Shown one piece after another: positions 43,335-53,325 of a stretch of 64,000 nucleotides of DNA. Both the position numbers and the translations under genes were made by a program. The notes beneath the pieces were generated by a model. That model saw only the letters and a list, made by a program, of their open reading frames with translations, had not been told where the DNA came from and ran no database searches. Each line of letters opens with the position of its first letter. Positions within the stretch are counted from its first letter, which is position 1. This DNA is from Maribacter polysiphoniae (GTDB lineage: Bacteria; Bacteroidota; Bacteroidia; Flavobacteriales; Flavobacteriaceae), in assembly GCF_003148665.1 (NCBI RefSeq), contig NZ_QGGQ01000001.1, positions 699,762 to 763,761 of the forward strand, written 5' to 3'.

Positions 43335-45521
43335 ATGAAGATATTTTATTTTTTGATTTTTTTAGGTTTGTGTTCCTGCGAAACAGAAGAACTAGCAACG
43401 GAACTTGCCGCTTGGGAGGCCCAAGCCGATAATGTTACAATCATCCGGGATGATTTTGGCGTACCCCATATTTATGGAAAAACGGATGCGGATGCGGTTT
43501 TCGGACTGCTATATGCCCAATGCGAGGATGATTTTAACCGTGTGGAGCAAAATTATATTTGGGCTACTGGCCGATTGGCTGAGGTAGATGGGGAGGAAGC
43601 CCTGTACAGCGATCTGCGTGCAAAATTATTCATGACAGAGGAAGAGGCCAAGGCCAATTATGAAAATAGTCCGGAATGGTTGAAGAAGTTGTGCAATGCC
43701 TTTGCTGATGGGATAAACTATTATTTGTACACCCATCCTGAGGTTAAACCAAGATTATTGAACCATTTTGAGCCTTGGATGCCTATGTATTTCAGTGAAG
43801 GTTCCATCGGAGGGGATATTGAGCGTATATCAACCGAAAAGGTGAAGGCTTTTTATGAAAGCGGAATGCAGATACAAGCAATGGAAGCACTGCAAATCAA
43901 AAAAGAAAAGGAAATCGCCGAACCCCAGGGGTCTAATGGAATTGCGATCTCAGGGAAGTTGACAAAATCGGGCAATACAATGCTTTTAATCAATCCACAT
44001 ACGTCATTTTATTTCCGGGGAGAGGTGCATGTGGTCAGCGAGGAAGGGCTCAATGCCTATGGGGCCGTTACTTGGGGACAGTTTTTTGTGTATCAGGGAT
44101 TCAATGAAAAAACAGGGTGGATGCATACATCTACCTATACCGATGTTATGGATGAATTCAAAGAGACCATTGTAAAAATGGAGGATAGTCTCATGTATCG
44201 GTATGGGGAGGAATTACGTCCAGTCAAGGAATCGAAAATTACGTTACGGTATAAGAAAGGGGATACATTATTGGCGAAAGTATTTCCTATCTACCGTACC
44301 CATCACGGTCCTATTACCCACATGGTCGACGGGCAATGGACGGCTTCCGCCATGATGTGGGAACCTGTAAAAGCCCTTGAGCAATCCTATATACGTACCA
44401 AGCAGGACGGTTATGTAGGGTTTCGGAGAATGATGGATATTCGCACCAATTCCTCCAACAACACGGTCTACGCCGATGCAGGGGGTAATATTGCTTATTT
44501 TCACGGAAATTTTGTGCCTAAACGGGATACGCAGTTCGATTATTCCCAGCCTGTTGAGGGCAGTAACCCTAAAACCGATTGGCAAGGGTTACATACGGTA
44601 GATGAGAATATCTTACTGCTAAACCCAGAAAATGGTTGGTTGCAGAATTGCAATTCCACGCCCTATACGGCTGCCTTGGAATTTAGTCCGAAAAAGGAAA
44701 ACTATCCTGCCTATATGTCTTTAGACCGTGAGAACTTTCGGGGGGTGCATGCTATAGGTCTTCTAAAGGATAGAAGCGGTTATACCTTGGACAGTTTGAT
44801 CCAACTGGCCCATGACCCCTATTTGCCCGCTTTTGAAAAATTGATTCCTACATTGGTCACTGCCTATGGCAAGCATCGGGGTGCCCATCCTGGATTGGGA
44901 GCTGCTATCAATGTTATGCGTAAATGGGATTTCAAAACTTCAAAAGAATCGGTGGCCATGACCTTGGCCCATTATTACGGTACAAAGGTCTTACACTGGA
45001 GCCGTTCATTAAAAATGCAAAAAAGGCCAACCCAAATGGAATTGTTCAACCATGTGGAAAAATACATTTCAGCGGAAGAAATGTTGTCCTTGTTCGAATC
45101 GGTAGTATCCGGATTGGAGAAGGATTTCGGTACTTGGGAAATGCCCTGGGGTGAAGTGAACCGTTATCAACGTCTCAATGGGGCTATTCGCCAACCTTTT
45201 GATGATGCCAAACCCAGTATTCCGATTGGTTTTGCCTCAGGGCGTTGGGGGGCTTTGGCGGCTTATGGGGCCCAGTATACCAACAACACGAAAAAAATCT
45301 ATGGCACTCGTGGCAATAGCTTTGTGGCCGTTGTCGAATTTGGTGACCGCGTTAAGGCCAAAAGTATATTGGCCGGCGGACAAAGTGGCGACCCCGAATC
45401 CCCTCATTTTGATGATCAAATCGAACGGTATGCCAATATGCAGTTTAAAGACGTTGCTTATTACAAGGAAGATGTCCTGAAAAAAGCAAAAAGAACCTAT
45501 AAACCTGGGGAAAGGAGGTGA
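43335..45521 (+). CDS. Penicillin-acylase-family lipoprotein (N-terminal nucleophile hydrolase)
   Basis: About 728 residues from ATG 43335, chosen because it opens a lipoprotein signal (MKIFYFLIFLGLCSC, Cys15); a longer frame to 43230 adds a non-signal leader. The order is alpha chain with RDDFGVPHIYGKTDADAVFG, then the autocleavage site GSN with nucleophile Ser200 (EPQGSNGIAISGKLTKSGNT), then the large beta chain with NPHTSFYFRGE. The family cleaves amide bonds of penicillins, acyl-homoserine lactones or related N-acyl compounds. Being lipid-anchored, it acts in the periplasm or at the surface. Monocistronic. Confidence 0.9.
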   Translation: MKIFYFLIFLGLCSCETEELATELAAWEAQADNVTIIRDDFGVPHIYGKTDADAVFGLLYAQCEDDFNRVEQNYIWATGRLAEVDGEEALYSDLRAKLFMTEEEAKANYENSPEWLKKLCNAFADGINYYLYTHPEVKPRLLNHFEPWMPMYFSEGSIGGDIERISTEKVKAFYESGMQIQAMEALQIKKEKEIAEPQGSNGIAISGKLTKSGNTMLLINPHTSFYFRGEVHVVSEEGLNAYGAVTWGQFFVYQGFNEKTGWMHTSTYTDVMDEFKETIVKMEDSLMYRYGEELRPVKESKITLRYKKGDTLLAKVFPIYRTHHGPITHMVDGQWTASAMMWEPVKALEQSYIRTKQDGYVGFRRMMDIRTNSSNNTVYADAGGNIAYFHGNFVPKRDTQFDYSQPVEGSNPKTDWQGLHTVDENILLLNPENGWLQNCNSTPYTAALEFSPKKENYPAYMSLDRENFRGVHAIGLLKDRSGYTLDSLIQLAHDPYLPAFEKLIPTLVTAYGKHRGAHPGLGAAINVMRKWDFKTSKESVAMTLAHYYGTKVLHWSRSLKMQKRPTQMELFNHVEKYISAEEMLSLFESVVSGLEKDFGTWEMPWGEVNRYQRLNGAIRQPFDDAKPSIPIGFASGRWGALAAYGAQYTNNTKKIYGTRGNSFVAVVEFGDRVKAKSILAGGQSGDPESPHFDDQIERYANMQFKDVAYYKEDVLKKAKRTYKPGERR

Positions 45522-45695
45522 TTACTGTGTTTACTATTAGGGTTACTTAAAAACCACTTGACCTAAATGCAGGAAGCAGCCATAACCCAATGCAAATGTA
45601 TTTAGGGATTTGTTTTTAGGGATTTAATGGATATCTTCCAAAAGTATTTACTTTTTAAAAGCTACTAATTTTTAAGTGGTTCAAATCTTAGGATA

Positions 45696-47369
45696 ATGCA
45701 ACAAGAAAAAGCGCTGGCGATTTTAAAATCGGGCAAAAATGTTTTCCTTACAGGTTCCGCTGGTACGGGAAAGACCTATGTACTCAATAAATATATCTCT
45801 TATTTAAAGGAGCGTAAGGTGCCCGTGGCAATTACTGCTTCTACGGGGATTGCCGCGACCCACATGAATGGAATGACTATACACTCATGGGCGGGATTTG
45901 GTATTAAGGAAAGGTTGACCAGAGCCAATTTGGTGACAATGCGCACCAAGAAATATCTTAAAAAACATTTGGAAGAGGCCATGATCCTTATCATTGATGA
46001 GATTTCAATGTTGCATAAAAATCAATTGGATATGGTCGATGAGGTACTTCGTTTTTTTAAGGAGGACGATCGTGCTTTCGGGGGTGTTCAGGTTGTATTA
46101 TGTGGCGATTTTTTTCAATTGCCTCCAATAGGAAGGTACGATGAGAAAAGTAAGGACAAATTTTCATTTATGTCCCAAGCATGGTTAAATGCGGATTTAA
46201 AAATATGTTATTTGACCGAGCAATATCGTCAAGAAGAAGATAATGTCCTGAACGGAATCTTAAGTGAGATCCGGTCGGCAGCTATTTCGCCTCGGATCAT
46301 AGAACTACTTAAGAAAGCGGGGACAAATGTTTTGGGTAAAAAGGAAACACCGACCCAATTGTTTACGCATAATATGGATGTAGATCGGCTAAACACCTTA
46401 GAGTTGGAAAAACTGTCTGGCCGTTCAAGAAAGTTCAAAGCCTCTACCAAAGGCAATAAAAAGTTGGTAGAGACCTTGAAAAAATCCGTTTTGGCCCATG
46501 AGTTTCTCGAGTTAAAAATAGATGCCAAGGTTATGTTCGTCCGTAACAATCCTGAGCAGGGCTATGTCAATGGGACTTTGGGTACGGTCATCGATTTTAC
46601 CGAAGAGGGATTCCCTCTTGTAAAGACATTTGATAAAAAGCGCATAACCGTAAAACAAGAAACCTGGGGCATTCATGATGATTTTGGTAAGGTGTTGGCA
46701 AGCTTGGACCAAATACCACTACGATTGGCATGGGCCATTACCGTTCATAAATGTCAGGGTATGACCTTGGATACCGCCTTGATCGATCTTTCCAAAACCT
46801 TTGAACGGGGGCAGGGTTATGTTGCACTTTCCCGATTGAGGGACATTGAAAATTTACAGCTTTCGGGGTTTAATGAAATGGCCCTAAGGGTCGATGGACT
46901 GGCACTCAAGGCCGATATACGTTTTCAGGAACTTTCCCAAATCGCAGATGCCGAGTATGATGATAAAACTTTGGAAGAAGAAACGAGGCAATTTATCAAA
47001 GCATGTGGTGGACTTACAAATATTGACGAAATCAAAAAGCACTCAAAAAAAATTAAGGAGAAGAAAGTAAAAAAACGATCGACTTATGAAATTACCTTGG
47101 GATACCTAAAACAAAAAATGCCTTTGGAAAAAATCGCCGAAGAGCGTGGATTGTCAAAAGGGACCATTTCAGGTCATTTAATCCGATTGCGAAAAGATTT
47201 CCCGAACGAGGACCTTGATTTTTACAGACCTGATGCTGTATTGCTTGAAAAAGTAGCGAACGCCAGAAAGAAAATAAAAGAAGATACCACAAGTTTAAAA
47301 CCGTTACATTTTGCACTCAACGGAAAGGTAGATTATGAGGATATTAAATTGGCATTGGCTTTTTTGTAG
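45696..47369 (+). CDS. PIF1-type helicase with C-terminal helix-turn-helix (HTH_40) domain
   Basis: A 557-residue superfamily 1B helicase. Walker A is GSAGTGKT (residues 20-27), Walker B Asp101-Glu102 in LIIDEISML, motif III LCGDFFQLPP, and the C-terminal motifs include RLAWAITVHKCQGMTLD and GQGYVALSRLRD. After a basic linker (about 445-465) there is an HTH_40-like segment (YEITLGYLKQKMPLEKIAEE, RGLSKGTISGHLIRLRKDF), as in RecQ C-termini. Such PIF1 proteins resolve G-quadruplexes and help replication of difficult DNA. Single-gene unit. Confidence 0.93.
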   Translation: MQQEKALAILKSGKNVFLTGSAGTGKTYVLNKYISYLKERKVPVAITASTGIAATHMNGMTIHSWAGFGIKERLTRANLVTMRTKKYLKKHLEEAMILIIDEISMLHKNQLDMVDEVLRFFKEDDRAFGGVQVVLCGDFFQLPPIGRYDEKSKDKFSFMSQAWLNADLKICYLTEQYRQEEDNVLNGILSEIRSAAISPRIIELLKKAGTNVLGKKETPTQLFTHNMDVDRLNTLELEKLSGRSRKFKASTKGNKKLVETLKKSVLAHEFLELKIDAKVMFVRNNPEQGYVNGTLGTVIDFTEEGFPLVKTFDKKRITVKQETWGIHDDFGKVLASLDQIPLRLAWAITVHKCQGMTLDTALIDLSKTFERGQGYVALSRLRDIENLQLSGFNEMALRVDGLALKADIRFQELSQIADAEYDDKTLEEETRQFIKACGGLTNIDEIKKHSKKIKEKKVKKRSTYEITLGYLKQKMPLEKIAEERGLSKGTISGHLIRLRKDFPNEDLDFYRPDAVLLEKVANARKKIKEDTTSLKPLHFALNGKVDYEDIKLALAFL

Positions 47370-47445
47370 GTAAAGCATTCTTCCTTAATTGGGTAAGCTC
47401 CGTTCCCAAATTACAAATCGATAAAACTAAAAGAACTACCCAAAG

Positions 47446-48102
47446 CTACTCCTTTGTAATGATCAAGGTTGCTTTAGAGCCCTCGGACAGTAACCATTTA
47501 TTGGAATATATTAAATTACCTAGATCATCGTACACATCGACCTGTGCGGTATTAGGGCTGGAAGAACCTTCGTTCAGTGCTTCAAAATCCAAGCGGTTAA
47601 AGCCTTTTTCCAAGTCTACGTTTATTCCTTTAAAGCTGGCTGTTAAAAGCACATTGTAGTCTACGATTTCACCGTTCAATGAGATTTTCACCCGGTCGCC
47701 ATCCACGTATTCATGGTCGCGACAGACGATGCCCACGAATTTTCCATTGCTTTTGATATCACCTAGATATTGATCGCCGAATTTTTCCTTGGTACCTCCC
47801 TGTTTCTCGGAGCGCCCTACTTTTGGGTCCAGTTTTAAATTATGGCCAGCTTGGAGCATTCCATTATCAAGATTCATATTAACAGGCATTCTGGTGAGTG
47901 AATCCCTTAGGTTGATATTCGGTTTAGGGTCAATTATGGAAGGAATATTCAAGGCAGCACCCTTGGATGTGTTATTGTTGTTATCGGGGGTCGTAAGTGG
48001 TCCGATTTCCAATGGGGTACTATTGGGAATATCGGTTTGTGCCGTCGCATGGAAGGACAGCATCAGCAATAAAGTAAAAATGAAAACAGTTCTTATGTAC
48101 AT
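47446..48102 (-). CDS. Secreted hypothetical protein
   Basis: A 218-residue protein with a signal peptide (residues 1-21, ending HATAQ). The first third is Asn/Pro-rich and extended (TPLEIGPLTTPDNNNN), while the C-terminal part is beta-rich with KFVGIVCRDHEYVDGDRVK and FNRLDFEALNEG, resembling a calcium- or protein-binding sandwich seen in Bacteroidota surface proteins. I cannot name a family. It is a single gene between convergent PIF1 and the cytochrome gene on its own strand. A TATCTTTA-like element lies about 25 bp before the start. Confidence 0.7.
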   Translation of the reverse strand: MYIRTVFIFTLLLMLSFHATAQTDIPNSTPLEIGPLTTPDNNNNTSKGAALNIPSIIDPKPNINLRDSLTRMPVNMNLDNGMLQAGHNLKLDPKVGRSEKQGGTKEKFGDQYLGDIKSNGKFVGIVCRDHEYVDGDRVKISLNGEIVDYNVLLTASFKGINVDLEKGFNRLDFEALNEGSSSPNTAQVDVYDDLGNLIYSNKWLLSEGSKATLIITKE

Positions 48103-48249
48103 TACTCAGCCGTAAATTTCGGAATAAAGATAGCAATTACCCTGCCATAGGGACTTAAAGGCCTGTTAATTTCGTTCAGTTGTTGATGTGGCGGGGCATT
48201 TATAGTGCTAAAAAGGAGTCCATGCCCTTTTCTTACAGCTCTATTTAAC

Positions 48250-50505
48250 TTAGTTTATTCCTTCCAATTGCTGCAGGAATGCCTTGTAATTTGTATTGTT
48301 CGGATATAACTGAACAAGTTGGTTTCCGAATTCCTTGGCTTTTTGGGTTTCGCCGTATTTTGAATAGAAAAATGCCAAGGTGTATAACAGATCTTCATTG
48401 GTGGGTGAAACCTTCAATCCTTTCAACAGTGTATTTTTGGCCTTTACCCGCTCATTGGCCTTATCGTACAACAAACCGAGATTGTAATATACCCTCATGT
48501 TTTCCGGCATATATGTAATGGCTTCCTCAAGTTGTGTAACCGCTTCATCGGTTCTTCCTTGTTCAGCCAATAACAATGCCAAAGAGTAATAGGTCGGTCC
48601 GTAATCGGGTTCTTGTTCAATAACGGTCTTAAAAGCATTTTCGGCCTTGTCCAAGGCACCATTTCTATAGTATAAATTGGCTAGACTGGTTCTGACCATA
48701 TTATTCAGAGGGTCTATTTCCAATGCTTTTTCATAATTATCTATGGCTTTGGGCAGGTCCCCTTTCTTAAGGTAGTAATTGGCTTTTTTGGCCAATCCCC
48801 CTACAAAATCGGCAGTAGCGTACAAATAGGTAAAAAACTCTTTTTTAACTTTTGCATAGACTTCCTTATACTGGGCTGGAATTTGGTTTTCCTTTAAATC
48901 ACCTAAGGCATAAAAGGCTTTGACCCTTACGGACCTTTTACCATCCTTAAGTAGCGGTAAGAGGTAGGTCGCGTAATCGGTGGTGTTGATGTTGCCCAAA
49001 ACGTCGAGAGTGGCCCCTCGGACCATAGGGGAAGAGTCCTCTAAAAAGGTCATTAGATTGTTAAGATCATTGGCGTTGATATAATATTGTAGCCCGTTTA
49101 CGGCAGATGCCCTTGCAATCTCAGGCTGTAGGGTGTCGTGCATCAATTCCAAAAGGGCTTCCTTTCCATTCGGGTCGCCGTGAAGGCCAGGGGCCAGCAA
49201 TTCAGAAAAGTGTTCATAATCCGGGGTGCCGTGTTGGTCCTTAAAGGCCTCCCAGGCCCATTCATTATCCTTGTCCTTATGACAACCTACACAGGCATTC
49301 GGAGTGTCATATTTTAGGCTTAGATCGGGTCTTGGTATTCTAAAGCTATGGTCCCTTCGAAAATCATTGCCCATATAGTAGCGGCCAGGCATATGGCAAT
49401 TTATACATTGCCCACTCTCTGAATCTACGTCATGAAAATGATGTTCCGGTGTGTTGTATTTTTCGGGAATATGGCATTGGGCACATAAATCATTGCCTTT
49501 GAATTTAAGCTCAAGCGAATGCGAATTGTGACAATCGGAACATTTTACATTGTTCTGGTACATCTTACTTTGGACAAAGGAGCCGTAAACATAGTCCTCA
49601 TCAAGAATCTGCCCATCGAGGTAATACAAACGATCGGTAATCAATTGCGGGTAATAGTGGTCTAACATCGTGCCTTCAAAATTGAAGAATTCCGAAATTT
49701 GTTCACGTCGCATGTGGCATCTGGCACATTGATCCACCAACTCCTTGGGATTGGTTTTTGATGTCATATGCATGGCACCGGATGCTTTATAGTTCTCCCC
49801 CAATTGGGAGGCTTTTTCAACATGATCCTTGCCGGGCCCATGACAAGCCTCACAATTCACGTTGATCAAGGCGTATTTGGTATCATAGCCCTTGGTTTTT
49901 GGGTCATAATTTTTTCTGACATTGGTCGAATGGCAATCCGAACACATGGTGTTCCAGTTTAATCCACCCCTTGACCAGTGAAGCCATTCGGAATGAACGA
50001 CCTTAAAATCAGGGTACAGATCAAACCATTTGTTTTTTACGGAATCCCAGGCTGTTCTAAGACATTGGAATCTGCCTTTAGGGAATTCAACAATGTATTG
50101 TTGTAGGGGGGTTAAACCAAAGGTATAGACGATTTTATAATCATGATACTTGCCATCGGGTCCCTCGGTATTCACGAAAAAATCGTCGCCTTTACTGTAA
50201 AACCGGGATGTAACGCCCTGACTCGTAAATTTTTCCCCTTTGAAATCAGCCAATATGGTTTCCCTGTTGGCCAATTGCATGGCCTTATCGTGGTGCGAAC
50301 CTTCCCAATCCTTATATTCCTTTTGATGACATTTTTTACAGGCATCATCCCCTAAGAAATCAGCATCGGGAATTTGATGGGTCGATGCGAAAATAGCATC
50401 CAAGTCTTCGGGAGGTATCTCAATGTACTCTTGGTTTCTATCTTCCTTGCAGGAGATAAAAACAATTAAAATGAATACAGTAATGATGCGTAAAAAAATG
50501 TTCAT
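48250..50505 (-). CDS. Octaheme c-type cytochrome fused to HEAT and TPR repeats (lipoprotein)
   Basis: A 751-residue lipoprotein (FISC with Cys19) containing eight CxxCH haem-binding sites: CKKCH, CSDCH, CEACH, CARCH, CSDCH, CAQCH, CINCH and CVGCH within about residues 50-420. The haem part belongs to the cytochrome c554-like multihaem group. A HEAT-like region (about 440-540, MVRGATLDVLGNINTTDY) and several TPR units (about 560-745, PKAIDNYEKALEIDPLNNMV) follow, giving a protein-interaction module. It should be periplasmic or surface-anchored electron-transfer machinery; enzymatic activity and partners are unknown. Monocistronic. Confidence 0.9.
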   Translation of the reverse strand: MNIFLRIITVFILIVFISCKEDRNQEYIEIPPEDLDAIFASTHQIPDADFLGDDACKKCHQKEYKDWEGSHHDKAMQLANRETILADFKGEKFTSQGVTSRFYSKGDDFFVNTEGPDGKYHDYKIVYTFGLTPLQQYIVEFPKGRFQCLRTAWDSVKNKWFDLYPDFKVVHSEWLHWSRGGLNWNTMCSDCHSTNVRKNYDPKTKGYDTKYALINVNCEACHGPGKDHVEKASQLGENYKASGAMHMTSKTNPKELVDQCARCHMRREQISEFFNFEGTMLDHYYPQLITDRLYYLDGQILDEDYVYGSFVQSKMYQNNVKCSDCHNSHSLELKFKGNDLCAQCHIPEKYNTPEHHFHDVDSESGQCINCHMPGRYYMGNDFRRDHSFRIPRPDLSLKYDTPNACVGCHKDKDNEWAWEAFKDQHGTPDYEHFSELLAPGLHGDPNGKEALLELMHDTLQPEIARASAVNGLQYYINANDLNNLMTFLEDSSPMVRGATLDVLGNINTTDYATYLLPLLKDGKRSVRVKAFYALGDLKENQIPAQYKEVYAKVKKEFFTYLYATADFVGGLAKKANYYLKKGDLPKAIDNYEKALEIDPLNNMVRTSLANLYYRNGALDKAENAFKTVIEQEPDYGPTYYSLALLLAEQGRTDEAVTQLEEAITYMPENMRVYYNLGLLYDKANERVKAKNTLLKGLKVSPTNEDLLYTLAFFYSKYGETQKAKEFGNQLVQLYPNNTNYKAFLQQLEGIN

Positions 50506-50592
50506 TATGAATATGCTATGTATAAAAAGACATTTTCGTAAACCTGTGTTTTTCTTTCAATCGAAATTTATACGATTTACATAATTCCTTTT

Positions 50593-52830
50593 TCAATTTA
50601 TTTTGATTGAAACTTCTTGAAGGATGTTTCTTGAAGAGTTTCCGATTTTTAGGATATAGGTTCCCTTTTCCACTACCCAATTTTTTGATGCTTCTTGGTA
50701 ATAAGCCAATTCCTTAACGGGAATGTTGATTGCGATGTTTTGTGATTCCCCGCTTTTTACAAAGACCTTTTTGAATCCCTTTAATTCCTTTGCTGCCTTT
50801 TCCACAGCCGATTCTGAATGGGAAACATAGAGTTGGGCCACTTCTTTCCCGTCGCGGTCCCCAATATTTTTGATTGTAAAATTTATTTGGATTTCTTCAT
50901 CCTCTGTATAAGAATCCTTGCTTGTTGAAATATCGGAAAACTCGAAATCGGTATAGGACAGACCAAAACCAAAAGGGTATAATGGTTCTACTTTTTTAGT
51001 ATCGAACCAACGGTAACCTACCAATATGCCCTCTTCATAAGTGACAGATTCGTTCCCGGGAAAACTATGTGTAGCATGGGCAGGGGAATCTTCGATTTTT
51101 TTAGGCATGGTCCATGGTAGTTTTCCAGAAGGGTTTACATTCCCTAAAATGACATCGGCCAAGGCATTGCCTCCTTCAGAACCATTGAACCAACTCCAAA
51201 TAAGGGTAGATGATTTCTCTTTGATCATATTGATGTCAAATGGAGCGCCGGCTATCATAACAACAAGGGTATTCGGGTTGACTTCAAGGACTTTCTCGAT
51301 CAACTCCTCTTGTCCAAAAGGTAGGGAAAGGTCTTTGCGGTCAGAGGCTTCTGTCTCATAATCACGATTGGATCCCGCAAAAATAATGGCCATATCCGAT
51401 TTTTTAGCCGCTTCCAATGCTTCGTTTAATTTGTCCGGATCTAATTCGGTTACGGTTCTAGGGGTGTTCAACGTAAGTTCCTCCTTTTGATTGTTATCGT
51501 TCTGCGTATATCTTTCCAAATAGCCTTCGGCATAGTTTATCTTGATATTTTCAGGTAGTTTATTCTTGAGTCCGTCTAAAGGAGTTACTTCCCTTTTTGT
51601 TTTTACCCCGGCACCAAATCCGCCCAAGGCATTCTTTTTGGTCGCATTGTTGCCGATTACGGCTATGGAATGTACATCGTCTAACCGCAAGGGCAATAGG
51701 TTGTTATCGTTCTTTAATAAAACAATGGATTCTGCCGCGATATCATAGGCATCTTTGTAGTGCTCCTCTGTGGCCAGACTTCCTTTTGTCCTATCTGTAC
51801 TGTCAATGGCTTTAACCTGAAATAGCACCCTTAGAATCCGGCGAACATGTTTATCTATTTCCTCTTTCGAAATCTCCCCAGCCTTTGCTGCGGCTATTAA
51901 TTTATCGGCCAGGAAATACTCGTTGAATGGTTTTCGGGTTCCCATTTCAATATCAAGTCCGTTTTCCAAAGTCTTCACGGTACTATGCACGGCGGACCAG
52001 TCGGAAACTACGATGCCCCTAAATCCCCATTCATCCCTTAGGATTTTGTTCTGCATATAATCGTTCTCGCAAAGAAAATCACCCCGGAACTTATTGTAGG
52101 CGCCCATTACACTATAGGCATTGGCTTCGGTGACCGAGGCTTTGAAAGCGGGAAGGTATATTTCTCGTAAAGTGCGTTCATCGGTATTCACATCGACAAA
52201 ATCGCGGTTGGTCTCCTGGTTGTTAACGGCAAAGTGTTTGACACAGGCCATAACATCATTATCCTGAATACCCACAATAAAAGGAACCGCCAGTTTTTTG
52301 TTTAAAAAAGGGTCTTCGGTAAAATATTCATAGGTACGGCCACCCAGTGGGGTTCGGATTATGTTGATGGCTGGTGATAGCAACATATCCTTGTTTCTGG
52401 CTCTTGCTTCTTGTCCAACACTGTTACCGAATTTATAGGATAATTCAGGGTTCCATGTGGCAGCCACGCTTCCCGCGGCAGGATAATACGTGGCAAAGTC
52501 ATTGTCCCAGCCTGCCGGGGCCCAACTATCTTGTGATATTTCTTCACGAATTCCTAATGGGCCATCGGTCATATGTAGTTTCGGTATGCCCAAGCGTTCC
52601 ACACCACCATTGGCGAACATACTTTGGCCATGCAACATCCCTATTTTTTCCTCTAGGGTCATTAAGGCAATAAGTGAGTCTATTTTTTTTTCGTTGTCCA
52701 GGCTAATTTCCTTTCCCTGGAATTTTGTTTTTATTGTTGTTTCCACCTTCGTGGTTTTCATGCCGTTAGTACATGAGGTAATCGACAATGTTGCCGCTAA
52801 AAACAATAAAAAAGCATGCTTAGTACTCAT
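50593..52830 (-). CDS. GH3 beta-glucosidase (lipoprotein)
   Basis: A 745-residue family 3 glycoside hydrolase that releases terminal beta-linked sugars. The signal is a lipoprotein type (SITSC, Cys20). The N-terminal barrel has KHFAVNNQETNRDFVDV and the nucleophile Asp near residue 277 in GIVVSDWSAVH. The C-terminal alpha/beta sandwich (about 385-590) and fibronectin III-like domain (about 640-745, YPFGFGLSYTDFEFS) are standard for BglX-type enzymes. No SusC/SusD or other polysaccharide-utilisation genes flank it, so the natural glycan is unclear. Confidence 0.94.
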   Translation of the reverse strand: MSTKHAFLLFLAATLSITSCTNGMKTTKVETTIKTKFQGKEISLDNEKKIDSLIALMTLEEKIGMLHGQSMFANGGVERLGIPKLHMTDGPLGIREEISQDSWAPAGWDNDFATYYPAAGSVAATWNPELSYKFGNSVGQEARARNKDMLLSPAINIIRTPLGGRTYEYFTEDPFLNKKLAVPFIVGIQDNDVMACVKHFAVNNQETNRDFVDVNTDERTLREIYLPAFKASVTEANAYSVMGAYNKFRGDFLCENDYMQNKILRDEWGFRGIVVSDWSAVHSTVKTLENGLDIEMGTRKPFNEYFLADKLIAAAKAGEISKEEIDKHVRRILRVLFQVKAIDSTDRTKGSLATEEHYKDAYDIAAESIVLLKNDNNLLPLRLDDVHSIAVIGNNATKKNALGGFGAGVKTKREVTPLDGLKNKLPENIKINYAEGYLERYTQNDNNQKEELTLNTPRTVTELDPDKLNEALEAAKKSDMAIIFAGSNRDYETEASDRKDLSLPFGQEELIEKVLEVNPNTLVVMIAGAPFDINMIKEKSSTLIWSWFNGSEGGNALADVILGNVNPSGKLPWTMPKKIEDSPAHATHSFPGNESVTYEEGILVGYRWFDTKKVEPLYPFGFGLSYTDFEFSDISTSKDSYTEDEEIQINFTIKNIGDRDGKEVAQLYVSHSESAVEKAAKELKGFKKVFVKSGESQNIAINIPVKELAYYQEASKNWVVEKGTYILKIGNSSRNILQEVSIKIN

Positions 52831-53325
52831 TTGAATTGATTGATAATTAAATCGTTGTTACTAATTGGAACCCCCTTGCTGTGCCATCTTTACTAAAGGT
52901 TTAATCCTTGGTGCAGGGTTAAAACGATATGGATGGTATACCAAGCGGTAAAAATACAAATTTTCAATGCTTATTTAACCCCCAAAGAAGGAGGTTTTGT
53001 TGCCCGCTGAAGTATGTGCACGGACCTTGTGTAGAATAGGTTGTTGAATATATAGGTTATCGCTCCTGCTTGTGGATTTTTTGACGATAGTCTTGCTACC
53101 TTACAGTGGATATTTGTTTGGTAAGGACTGAAATCCATAGTGCAATGCATGAAGGAATTTGGATTGCCATCATGTGGAAAAGGTAGGATATTACCCCATG
53201 TAAAGGAATGGTTTGAACGGACTTGTAACGTTAGTTTGCATTAAATCCAAGTGCCAATCCCTTACATAGGGTTCTTTCCAATATGATCTTTGTTCCCGTT
53301 GACAATTCAATCTTTACGAAAAAGA
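52831..53325. other. 495-bp intergenic stretch, no gene seen
   Basis: Lies between the GH3 gene start and the korB stop, both on the minus strand. I see no coding frame of credible length, no tRNA fold, no terminator-like hairpin with a T-run and no repeats. The part near 52831-52990 probably holds the GH3 promoter, but no perfect TAnnTTTG element is visible. Confidence 0.5.
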
